From positions 372,001 through 436,000 of the forward strand of contig JACTVC010000009.1 in NCBI GenBank assembly GCA_018417955.1: a DNA stretch of 64,000 nt, written 5' to 3'. Each line of letters begins with the position of its first letter. Positions within the stretch are counted from its first letter, which is position 1. The position numbers and the translations under genes are program-made. Source of the stretch: Laccaria trichodermophora (taxonomy: Eukaryota; Basidiomycota; Agaricomycetes; Agaricales; Hydnangiaceae). Positions 54,529 to 64,000 of the stretch are shown piece by piece. A model generated the notes under the pieces. The model saw only the letters and a list, made by a program, of their open reading frames with translations, had not been told where the DNA came from and searched no databases.

Positions 54529-57064
54529 TCACACCTTCAAATATTGTCTACATTGACTGGAACCACAAAAACACTGACGACACCCAGGAGGGATCACCAC
54601 CTTGCCCTTGCCCTTGCGTTCGATGGGTGAAACCGCAGCTTTCGGATCGTAGTCGAAGGTGAACTCTGTCATAGCCATGATCGGCTCAGTGGTGACGAAA
54701 GCAATGTAGTGTAAGCCCATCTAAGTAATGGGAGATCATTGGTGTGGAGTAACAAAGACGATTGAAAGCAAACGTACGTCAGGAACGGCGTTATGCAACA
54801 CCAGGTATATTTCGAGATTAGGACCGCATGAATGGCTGGAGGAGGCATCAGTTATACTCTCTGGAGGTCGCGTGCCATTCCTTACTTGATGAATCGAGTC
54901 CAGTTACCTGTGAAAACCAACTAAAGTGAGAAGACGGGTGCAAGAGAAGCGACGATGACTGACCACATCTTTGTGAGTCGACGGTGTATCCCTCATCCCT
55001 GCCCGACATCGAGTCATTGTCACTGTCATCTTGGACCTCTTGTCCATCCAAGTCGAAACAGTACGATCTTCGGTCGCGTCCCAGATCATCCGCTGCTTTC
55101 CGTGTCCTGAAAAGTAAATGAGCGAACAGTTGGATAACGTCAGGTCAAGCAACATACATAAGAAGTCTAGAAAACACGAAATCACGTTAACATCAATTAT
55201 GAAGTCGATTGAGTCGGGCAAGAACATACCCAGTGTAGAGACCTAAGACTTTACCTCGTGGAATATCGTCCATCGACCGAACACCCCAACCCCGATCGGG
55301 AGTTTTGAATATCTGTATCGAGAAATTCCTAGGTTGTTGCGTAACACGGTTTTGACACCCCATATCACATCTGCAACACTACCAACGTGGGATGCTTCAT
55401 TTATGTGTTCAAGGAACGAGTGGAGTTTCGCACCTTGTTGCACTCAATAACTTCGTCTCCGGGAGGCACATTGAAGGCAAATAGACCCTGCATAATTTGT
55501 GAACAGTCAGTTCATGATCAGAAATTAGAATGACAACAGCCGACTTGCATCGACAGTGTACGCAAATGCACGGTGACCTCTCTCATCAACAAATCCTGAA
55601 TTTGACTGGCAGTCACAATACGCCGGTTCTATGCATACGTCGCAGTCACAACGGACTAAAAAATCATGGTCCACAACTTGAAAGCCATTAGGGCTGAGAA
55701 ATCATCATCATGAGTCATCAAAACACTGAGAATGGCAAGAGCATACTCATTATATACAGATTCAAGATATTCAAATTTTTCGCAAAAAGGGGGGACTTGT
55801 TCATCGTCGATATCGTTGAAAAATGTTATCGGCGCAGTGGAGTTTGATGCTCTATTCCAGCGTTCCTCGAGGCGTTCGCGACTATTCCATAGAAGAGAAT
55901 GAGATACTGCAGTGGATAATTAGGAACAACATACATTGATTTTGTGGGCAATCTACCCACTTTTTGGCTTGACCTAGAGGGCAGTGGCTTAGCGGTACGA
56001 GGCCTTGAAGGCACGGGTATAGGACTGGGGGATGGTGGAGGCAAAGACAGCCCAGGTGATGCCGCCACTCTCTTGCCCTTTCCTTTGTTTGAACTGGATG
56101 CACCAATGTACTTGGGAGGAGGAGAGACGGAGAAAGGGGTCAAAAGAGTTGAGGTTGTTTGCCGACTTGAACTGGAAGTGCCAACCGACAGAGTGGTCAA
56201 AGTCTCCCCGATAGAATGTTTGCTGCTTGTTATGGACGGTGACCATTTGCCGACAGAGCTAAATGATCTGACTTTCACGTCTTGGGTTCGAGGGGTTGAA
56301 GTCTTCAATTTCTTCATGGGTGGTTCGGATGCGGGTTCATCAAAAAGATGTGCCTGTGACGACATGAGCTCTGCCATGCGCGGCGGGAGATCGTCCTGCT
56401 GAGAACGCTTTGTGGCCTTCAATTTCTCATCGTAAGCCTGAGCCCGCAATCGTGTGTTGGTGTTGTAAATGTCCAATGTAGCCCATATTTCGATGTCGAG
56501 AGACTCCTTGGCAAGGTCCAACCGCCGCTGAGCTTGTATCCTGTCCCACTCCTCGTGATGCTGAGGTTGCAGAAGATCGTTGTCCCAGGTTGTATTGGTG
56601 CCATCCATTCTGGACCAGGTAACCCACTCCGCCTGCAACAAAGATTCAACACAACTTTCAAACCAAAGTAAATGAGCAGCCGACTCACTTCGTATCTATA
56701 GATTAAATTGAGGTTGACGCACATAAAAGAACTGGGCAACACTCACCTGACAGTTCCCTCTTCATCTACTTCCTCGCCAATGACCTGTATTTCCCACTCG
56801 CCGTCTGAATTAGCTCCCTCGGCATCGCTCCAAGACTCCACTGGAGTGGGTGATCGCTCCCAACGCTCTCGAGCTTTCTTCGGCCTATATTTTGTTGGTA
56901 GGTTAGAGATATTTAAATAGAACTGACCAAGAAGTGACTTACATATGGAACCAATCCGAAATGTCAATCTCCGAGGGCAGGGAATGGAGTCTTGCACTAA
57001 TCTGACTTTCTACGCGTTCACGGTTGAGAATGCTTGTCACGTGGGCATGCTTCAGGCAAAACAT
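54529..57064 (-). CDS. H3K9 methyltransferase, chromodomain-SET (Clr4/SUV39 type)
   Basis: Methylates histone H3 lysine 9 to build heterochromatin. It begins at ATG 57064 (MFCLKHAHVTSILNRERVES). Domains in order on the minus strand: a short N-tail, a chromodomain (EWEIQVIGEEVDEEGTVR joined to AEWVTWSRMDGTNTTWDND), a Ser-rich basic linker (PPMKKLKTSTPRTQDVKVRS), pre-SET zinc cysteines (CDCDVCIEPAYCDCQ, VIECNKV, CRCDMGCQNRV), the SET core (IQIFKTPDRGWGVRSMDDIP, RFINHSCGPNLEIYLVLHN with the intron inside the Asn codon), FTFDYDPKAAVS and a post-SET CFCGSSQC. All pre-SET, NHSC and post-SET ligands appear intact. Many short introns. The chromodomain-SET pairing is diagnostic. It lies head-to-tail after PAL, 113 bases apart. 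Confidence 0.88.
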
Positions 57065-57177
57065 TGCAAGTACGCAAAGTGTCAATGACAATTGGCGATC
57101 GGTTCATAAAAATGAATAATGTACAGTAGAATACACAATTCGAAACAGTATAAATCATCCTTTCAATCTTAATCACA

Positions 57178-59950
57178 TCACGCGAAAAGCGACAGGACGA
57201 CGTGTTGTAATTTACCATCCCGAATGGCCTACAAAGATGTCAGTAAAAAAACCCACTTCAGAAACGCAAACCATACCTCGTGGATGCTCGAGATGTGTTG
57301 GCCAATTGAGAGGTTATCAGCTCCTACACCATTTACGAACCGGCCGTGATTCTCAGCACCATGCATGTGAACCCCAAGATTGATTCTGACAAACTCGTAG
57401 ACGGCTTTAGTTTTGCCCAGAAGAGAGGTAGCGGGCGCCGCTCCACGATCGCCACTGAGGTAGTCCTTTCTAAGTTGGTCAAGCAGTGTCGATGCGGAGG
57501 ATGCAACATTGGCTCGGAACTTCGGAATTAGTGTCAGTGGAGATTCTGCGCCTGGAACGACAACGATGTCAGGACCCATTAAGAAGTCGAGAAGGAGCGT
57601 GGTGGTCGATCCTGCGACTTCACGCATCCGATCGGCGTTGTCCATGGTAGTTGTCTTGTCCAATGATTGCTCCATCGTCTTTATCACCCGCTTGAGCAGA
57701 GTGTTGTGCTGAGCTGGAGTCAAGTAGAGATCAAATATTGACGTCAATCCTTCCTTTATGATGTCTTCCAATCCGCAAATGAATTCCTGCTGGAGTGCCC
57801 GGAGATCGAGTGCTAAAAAATTGTTGAGAGCTATCGGCGATGTATCGAAAAAAAGGCTAGCGTACCTTGGCACAAAAGATATAGATACGTTGCAGTCAAC
57901 ATTGAGAGAACTTCTAGGGAGGTGATAGTTGCCCTTGCAGATATCAACGCCAATGAACTGTTAATATGCCACTGATCAGCTGCTAATCTGAGAAGAGAGA
58001 GGTGAAATGAACAAACTTGACGGCTTGGTTGTGCATCTCAGCCGACTGAACGTGGGTGGACACTGGGTTGGCCAAGTAACCTAGTTCGGCTACATAAGCG
58101 GCCGTGGCGATGTCGGCACCCTTTCCGTGATAATCCAGCGATGGATCGCTTGCGGCGAGCGATGGCGGTAGACCGTTGTTCATAGCTGGGTTACAAAGCT
58201 CGGTGCTCTGTGCAAAGAGAAGTTTTCCGATGTGATGCAACGCAAGTCGTGTCTTCTCCATAGCGTTGGTGACAGCCATTGCCTGAAAGTTACCGCCGTG
58301 ATGAATTTCACCAGAATCACCGTCAATGAGCGGGTTATCCGTCGCTACATGGATGTTTAGTAAACGGGGAAAGCTTGCGTTCTCACTTCAAAACGTACTA
58401 GAATTGCATTCCTGCGTTATCGCCGATTGCGCCGCGAGAATATCTTCAATCTGAGGCCCTAGGAATTGAGGCGAAGTTCGGAGGGGATATCTGTCTTGTC
58501 TCAAAGAATACCGATCCTCTTCGAGCGTGACTTCCTCTTGCTCTTCATGTTGCTGAGCGAGTCGGCTGCCTTGCAAAAGATTCCAAATATTCTGAGCACA
58601 CTCGACCTGACCACGTGTTAGTCTTCTAGCATACAACGACACTATCTGAAACTCACCTGACCAAGATGGGGACGCGCAACCGCATGTATAAATGAGGCGT
58701 AAGAGCCGGTAGTACCTTTCAGTGCCTCCGTGCCCATTGCGGTACAAACTTGGGCTAAGAGACACATGTGCACGGCTTCGTTAACAGCGAGCGCGCCCAC
58801 AGATGCGGAAAATGCAGTCCCATTCAAGATTCCCAAGTGCTCCTTGGACGCGAGAGAGATGGGCTCAATCTTGTGTTTCAGAAGAGCATCTCCCGAAGAG
58901 GAAACTTGACGACCATGAAAGGAGGGAGGACCATGGAAAACCTGAATAGAAGAATTGCCAACTGCACAGACGTTTACTAAACTGTACCCGCATTAGAGTG
59001 ATTTGTTATCTGACCTAGAGCGCCAGCAATATAAGAAAGAGGGGAAAGATCTAAAACGTAAATAGATTTAAAAGCGGAAGTCAATGCGGAGAAGGACAAG
59101 ACAGACCTCCCGAAGCCGAGATACTTCCGCGTAACGGCACCACAGGCGTGATGTTGGCAGCAAAAAGTTCTTTCATTTTTTCAATGAGTTCCCACCTACG
59201 CGTCGTAAGAGTGTCGGGAGAAGTTGACGCGTTACTAAGTTTTGAAATGATCGTACCTGACACCAGAGTGACCACGAATCAACGAATTCATTCGAACTAA
59301 CATGGCACCACTGGAAGGAAAGATGAGACGACTGGCTGTATGCAGATGAAAGAACCTTACCGAACCCAAGATTCAGGCATAACCGTCGACGTCGTGGGAT
59401 CTGTGAGGGGTAGAACGTCAAGGGGCTGCGTAGACGATGGGGTTACACCAATGTGTTGATGTTGAAGTAGGGCATGTCCCAACAGTAAGGGCTGGTCGGT
59501 GCGTGTATCAGCTGTCGTTGGGGTTAGTCAGTATGAAGCTGGAATCTTCAAGCTAAGGGCACAGACGAACCGCTGCCACCAAAACCGGTTGATAACCCGT
59601 AGACGCTGGCTCCGCTTTCTACTTTGTCAACAATAACCTTTCGGCTCTTGAGGACGCGTTCCTGGACCGCAGACGAGTCGTCCAGTTCTATTTTGGCGTT
59701 ATACCTAGCGGCGGCGACAACTGCTGCGGTGGAAAGAGTCTGTCCGTCGATTTTGACGGTCTTTCCATTTCTACATCCATATCGTCAGTCCCAGGTTGTC
59801 GAGGAAGGTCACCGGCACTCACCTGTAACTCTCGAGCTCCCTATGAGAGTCGACAAATTTCGAGAGGAGGGTGGTCGCTTTTGGTGGTGGGGCTTGGACG
59901 ACGGGTGCCAGTCGTTTCAGACCAGAATCAAGGATATCGTCGAGGACCAT
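57178..59950 (-). CDS. Phenylalanine ammonia-lyase
   Basis: Removes ammonia from L-phenylalanine to give trans-cinnamate. The start is ATG 59950 ([20 protein letters not shown]). In order: [40 protein letters not shown] (active-site Tyr/Gly loop), [14 protein letters not shown], then [20 protein letters not shown], whose Ala-Ser-Gly forms the MIO cofactor (an intron splits the Gly/Asp boundary). Further on come [49 protein letters not shown] and, in the large last part, [21 protein letters not shown] small final exon ([15 protein letters not shown]) ends with TGA at 57178-57180. Length is about that of fungal PAL (near 700 residues), spliced by many short introns. In fungi PAL is largely catabolic and often substrate-induced. 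Confidence 0.88.
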
Positions 59951-61128
59951 TGAGAAAGTTGAGAGAAGACGCGAAGTAGACCACGAAAGGACTTGTAAGA
60001 ACCATTCTGAAGGGCGTTGTAATTTATAGGTTCGGAGCAACGGATGAGATCCGTTCTGCGCTGTTTTTGTTAGGGGTTGAAGAGACAAGTTCAGAATAGC
60101 TTCTAGGCTGCAACCGTTGTTTGGCGCTCGCTCATTCGTCCAGAGCTTGCAGCTAATGCGCTCGGCGTATTTCCGGCTACACTCGAAATAGCTACAACTG
60201 TGCTAATACCTCCTCCATTTATTCATCGCCAGATTGAAGTGCAGTTTAAATCCCCTTGGCCGGTCAATTAGTCTCTGACTCTGGCCGAGAATCTCCCCAA
60301 ACTTTCTCAATGCGCGCAACTACATCCAGCCTACCTTCCGACATATATCCACTACCTCACGCTTCATGACGCTTGGTTATGATATGCTTTGAGTGTCTGT
60401 GCTCGGTTTAAGATCCTTCCGAAAATGCAAGCCCGCTGTCCCGACTATCGTCGTTATTACGTTCTAAAAACTCGCCTATTGCTGATATAGATTAAGATGT
60501 TTCCCGTCAGAAGCGTCGAACTGCAGGGTTTGGTATCAGAAGAGCGATGATGTGTGTATGTAATCTTGAGAACCTGTTAAGGGCTTAGCAAATGACGTGC
60601 AGTGGGTTCTGAGGCTGAGAGGTCCAGCCGCACGAGAACGACCTCGGGGGGAACCACATAGCGCCATTCATATTCTGAGTGGCATTGAGAATGGTAGACT
60701 CTCAACGAGAGGAATGATTATTGCAACTTGCATGCACCATTGATGCTTCAAAGAAACTTGCCGTACCCAGGCCATGTGGACATCAAAATGGTCCCTAGGG
60801 AAAATATTATTAGGAATGGGGGAGTAAGTATGATAGAGGGTCCGGATCATACATCACATAATGCCAAATTGTCGCCGACAAGATCCGGCATATTCGTCGT
60901 AGTAATTTGTTGGAAATGTGTAGGAAGAACAGGTTTTTACGCCTTGGAACGGCCAAATCGAGTCCGGGATATGCGGAAGCTCTTGGACAATAGGTCCAAG
61001 CAACTTAGAGTTGTTTCAAACGGCAGGATGTTTTTTTTTGAAAGGCCGGACGAATCACTCAAATCAAAAACATCCTGCCAAAGGAAAAAAATCGGCATAA
61101 GTTCGCGGTCAAAAAAATAAAGGGCGTA
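59951..61128. other. PAL upstream region, with a hairpin
   Basis: About 1.2 kb with no convincing gene, likely holding the PAL promoter and the 3' end of the TCP11 gene. A stem (GGCAGGATGTTTTT with AAAAACATCCTGCC) spans 61022-61079. Confidence 0.5.
61022..61079. repeat. Hairpin, 14-bp arms
   Basis: GGCAGGATGTTTTT at 61022 is exactly complementary to AAAAACATCCTGCC ending at 61079, with about 30 bases between. It lies 50 bases past the stop of the TCP11-type gene on its transcribed side and could act in 3'-end formation or be the remnant of a small palindromic element. Confidence 0.7.
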
Positions 61129-62883
61129 TTACATCGAGTCTTCCCAAACAAATTCCACCCAATCAACACAACTACCTAACTTGAGTACAACTTCCTCCAG
61201 AGCATTCCGTAAAACCGGTTCTTCGAAACCTCTCACCATCGGGGCGATAACTGTGCTGGACGCGTTCTTTGTAGAGGAAAAAGCGGGGCGCTCCGGAAAT
61301 GACAACCTCGGCCATTTCGTATTTCTATCTTGATCCGGGTTTCGTCCTGTTTGCATACTCACAGGAAAAGTCCTCTTCGCCTGTCCTTGTTTTTCCGTAA
61401 TGATAGAGAGAAGCCGGGCTTCTATGGCACCCATGAGACGTCGAAGTAAAAGTGAGAAAACGGGGTCTTGAGGTCGCAGAGTGCGTTCCACCGCTGCCCG
61501 TAGTTGCGCTTCTTCGGCAGGCTCTGGCTTCCCGGATGAGAGTGTCCGCGCACGGATGACTTCATCGGCTAAATTGTTTATTTTCGTTCCACCACTCGTA
61601 GTGTCGATCACATTCGAGTCAATCTCGGCTTTGAGGAGCACCCAAATTTGATTCATGAAATCGTAGTGTGGTTCCTGGTCTCTGGACCGGGGTACTGGGT
61701 GCAGTCGAGTGAGCGATCGTAACGAAGCTGCAATGACGATAGCCTGTATAAGGTTCTGAATGTACAACAAGGCGGGAGCAGAGAGGAGAAACTGCGGTGG
61801 TAGTTGGTTTCCTGGTTGTCCGGTATCATCTTCAGATGACGCCTCCCTTGTGAGGTCCGCCTGCCGAGGAAGGTCACAGGAAAGGGGCCTATCGGAACAC
61901 AAGGCATTGACAAGAGCAGTGATCCATTTCTTCTTTTCAGGAATGCCATTCGGGGTTGAGGTTGCCGTCTCAGGCGCTCCTGCGAGCCAAGATTGCCAAA
62001 TCTCCTTGATTGTATGGTCACCCCCACTTTTCTGAGCGCCCCAGATGTCCAAAACCACACGTCTTTCGCGGAGTTTGGCCTGTTCTATTATCAATTGCTT
62101 TAGCTGTGCATCTGTCATATTTCCAAGAACAAAGGTGCTAAGGTCCGATTTCATAATCTCTACCAAGGATAGGATGGATTGCATGACATCCACGAGAAGT
62201 TGTGCGAGGGGCGACGGTGGTTGGGCTTGACTGGAAGGCTGAGTGGCGTCTATATGATTAGGGTCTATTACTTTTGGGGCGTAGACCGGAAAAGGGTCGT
62301 CTAACTTTCTATGAAGGTCATCGACTATATTATCGCGTAGCGGAGCGCATCGTTCACGCAGGGCTACTACGATCTCTTTGAGGAAGACGCGGGCAGATTG
62401 AAGGGGAGACGATGTCGGAGGAAAAGGTAAGGACAATGCTTGCACTATTTGATGATTGGGAGGGAAAAGAGGAGAAAGGGCCTCGAGTATATCGCCGTAT
62501 AGACACTTCAAACGAGGTAGCTGTACAGAGGGGATGGGTGACGACAGAGCTTCAAGGGCCTACGATAAGAAACAACTTCCTGTTAGTTTCAGAACCGGCC
62601 AACAGTGGGAACGCACCTCAGTCCAAAAGGCTTTATGTGCCACCTCCTTCACTCGACCAAGCAACGCTGTGTCTTGACCTCCTCGCCCCGGTGGTTCGTC
62701 TTGTAATCCAACTTGGGTATGCGCAAGCATTGACAAGGGGGTCTTTCCCGGTGGAAGCACGCTCTCTGGGTCTGTTGCCAAGAGGTGAAGCAGATAAGCT
62801 TGGTTGATGGCATGAATAAGTTCAAGCGGGAGCGTAGAGAGTGTTTGTTGAGCAACAAAACTCGAGTTTGGACCACTATTCAT
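61129..62883 (-). CDS. TCP11 / SOK1-like protein
   Basis: The largest frame (62511-61129) is joined to an upstream exon (62883 to about 62630, MNSGPNSSFVAQQTLSTLPL) by a GT-AG intron (…FWTE then ALEALSSPIPSVQ). Characteristic blocks are DFMNQIWVLLKAEIDSN and KINNLADEVIRARTL. T-complex protein 11 homologues include yeast Sok1, linked genetically to cAMP-dependent protein kinase signalling; biochemical activity is unclear. The N-terminus is not settled: the same exon runs further upstream to a possible acceptor at 62907 (YISRLD before the Met), so an additional first exon is possible. Confidence 0.75.
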
Positions 62884-62907
62884 ATCAAGCCGCGAAATGT
62901 AGGTGAA

Positions 62908-64000
62908 CTGGGTGACGGTTTATCATCTCCCATCGACGTAAATGGCAATTTTTGCGGATCAGCGGCTGCACGCCGCACCGAAAAGAAGTTTGTCAGAATC
63001 TTCCCTGAATATACAGTCGACATTCTCACAATGCATATAGTAGTAATACATAAACCTCATGATGCATAAGATTTCCTGGGGACCGACTCGGTACGCAGGG
63101 ATTTATGCATGAAACGTCATATTGAATAATGCATAATGGATTTTGAGGTTATGCACCACCAAATCTACAGGTTCTGTGGGTATTTACTTGTTCACCCCAT
63201 TGTACCTGAATTTTTTGGGGTCAAAATCTACCCTAATATGCACTTTGTGTGTAGTAACCAACATTTTGGGCACTTTTCCATGCCAACATTTGTCAAATTC
63301 ACTGTGAGCCTCCATTTTGGGTAGGTCATGTGTGGACCCTTGTCCTCTGCCAAAGCGCTCTTACTGAGGGTCACGGGTAGCCGATAAACGATCTAGTCTT
63401 TGACTAGATCCTGATTTTCTTCAAGTGGAGGAGCTGGCAGCTCCGTAATTACACACAGATCATCAATGTACACTAGAAATATAAAAGATGTTGACATAGT
63501 TGAGTCTTTAGGGATGAGGTGGGAGGGTCTTGAGAAAAAATGCTCGTGTATTGTGCTGATCTGTGTTAGATGATCAGCCAAACTCCTTGTTTAAGTTGAA
63601 GAGGGGGTCGGCGGCGCCGAGGAAGCGAGATTCTCACCGTGCAAAATAATAGTCTTCGTTGTTGAAGAGAGAACGGCGGCGCCTGGAAGACTATTATTTG
63701 AAGAGAGGTGAGAGTTCGTCCTGCAAGGGGAAGCACAACGTGCTTCCCTGGGATGTCTCACAAGAGCTGGGAGGCAGCACAAAGGAGAGACCCAGGCTAT
63801 ATACCTCTCTACGAGCCATAGCGCCTGACTCAGCGTCGCTATTGAATAGCACTGAGCCATGGCGGCACGAAGAGAGGTATTACTCAGGAGATGAGTAAGT
63901 GACTTGCGGCGGTGCCGCTGACGAATTCGGCGAGGCCGAATTCACGTGAGCTGGGCCCAGAGGCCTCCGAAAATGCTCCCCTCCCTTGGAACCCGCATTT
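62908..64000. other. Right end, palindromic and LTR-like sequence
   Basis: No confident gene. 63045-63175 holds ATGCAT words and an inverted pair (CATAAACCTCATGATGCAT and, reversed, CATAACCTCAAAATCC). 63644-63657 (AAATAATAGTCTTC) is exactly inverted at 63686-63699. 63923-63943 is a perfect 9-bp-arm palindrome (GAATTCGGC GAG GCCGAATTC). A TATATA near 63800 and GC-rich repeats suggest an LTR that continues past the window. A minus-strand frame (63581-63393) contains LVYIDDLCV, similar to a reverse-transcriptase YxDD box, but nothing around it supports a polymerase. Confidence 0.4.

Noticed and set aside
63393..63581. LVYIDDL on the minus strand as a reverse-transcriptase motif
   Set aside because: Only this box is present; no palm, fingers or integrase sequence surrounds it, so chance is as likely.

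Overview
The window looks like basidiomycete (Agaricomycetes) nuclear DNA. Its genes are cut by many short (about 45-65 nt) GT-AG introns. The mobile elements are types common in mushroom-forming fungi: a Helitron, a CxC5/CxC6-type KDZ element and a small TA-flanked inverted-repeat element. The host genes (MCM2, MIA40, PET8, a SYT1-like Sec7 protein, SUV39/Clr4-type methyltransferase, phenylalanine ammonia-lyase, TCP11/SOK1) are fungal. No tRNA, rRNA or CRISPR array was found.

The window has two compartments. From 1 to about 35.4 kb it is an accessory, repeat-rich region. It holds a Helitron on the minus strand (1.2-6.9 kb) whose Rep/helicase reading frame is broken by one in-frame TGA and one homopolymer frameshift. 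Next is a ribonucleotide reductase small-subunit gene (7.87-15.75 kb) split in exon 4 by a 6.5-kb KDZ-type transposon (8584-15122) with a perfect 9-bp target duplication. Further right are an orphan acidic protein, a 728-bp inverted-repeat element (18602-19329), an F-box gene (22.2-23.3 kb), a phosphate-permease relic (24.8-25.3 kb) lying between inverted copies of a hairpin, diverged tandem repeats, and two orphan genes (28.3 and 31.1 kb).

From 35.5 to 62.9 kb the window is compact and gene-dense. In order: an MCM2 copy that is nearly full length but carries several disabling changes; MIA40 (-); an NFKBIL1-like J-domain-like protein (-); the mitochondrial S-adenosylmethionine carrier (-); a 1729-residue Sec7/PH protein (-); a flavin-reductase-fold protein (-) divergent from an iron-type alcohol dehydrogenase (+); a mitochondrial-type cation diffusion facilitator (+); a chromodomain-SET H3K9 methyltransferase (-); phenylalanine ammonia-lyase (-); and a TCP11/SOK1 protein (-). 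The last kilobase is again repeat-like.

Most host genes are unrelated housekeeping functions. The one suggestive functional pair is the divergent flavin reductase / iron-ADH pair, which share a 162-bp promoter and may act together in aromatic or small-molecule redox metabolism. The two observations most worth following are the exactly reconstructable KDZ insertion into the RNR gene and the MCM2 copy with a mutated Walker A lysine, a lost zinc ligand, two frameshifts and an apparently mutated first splice donor.
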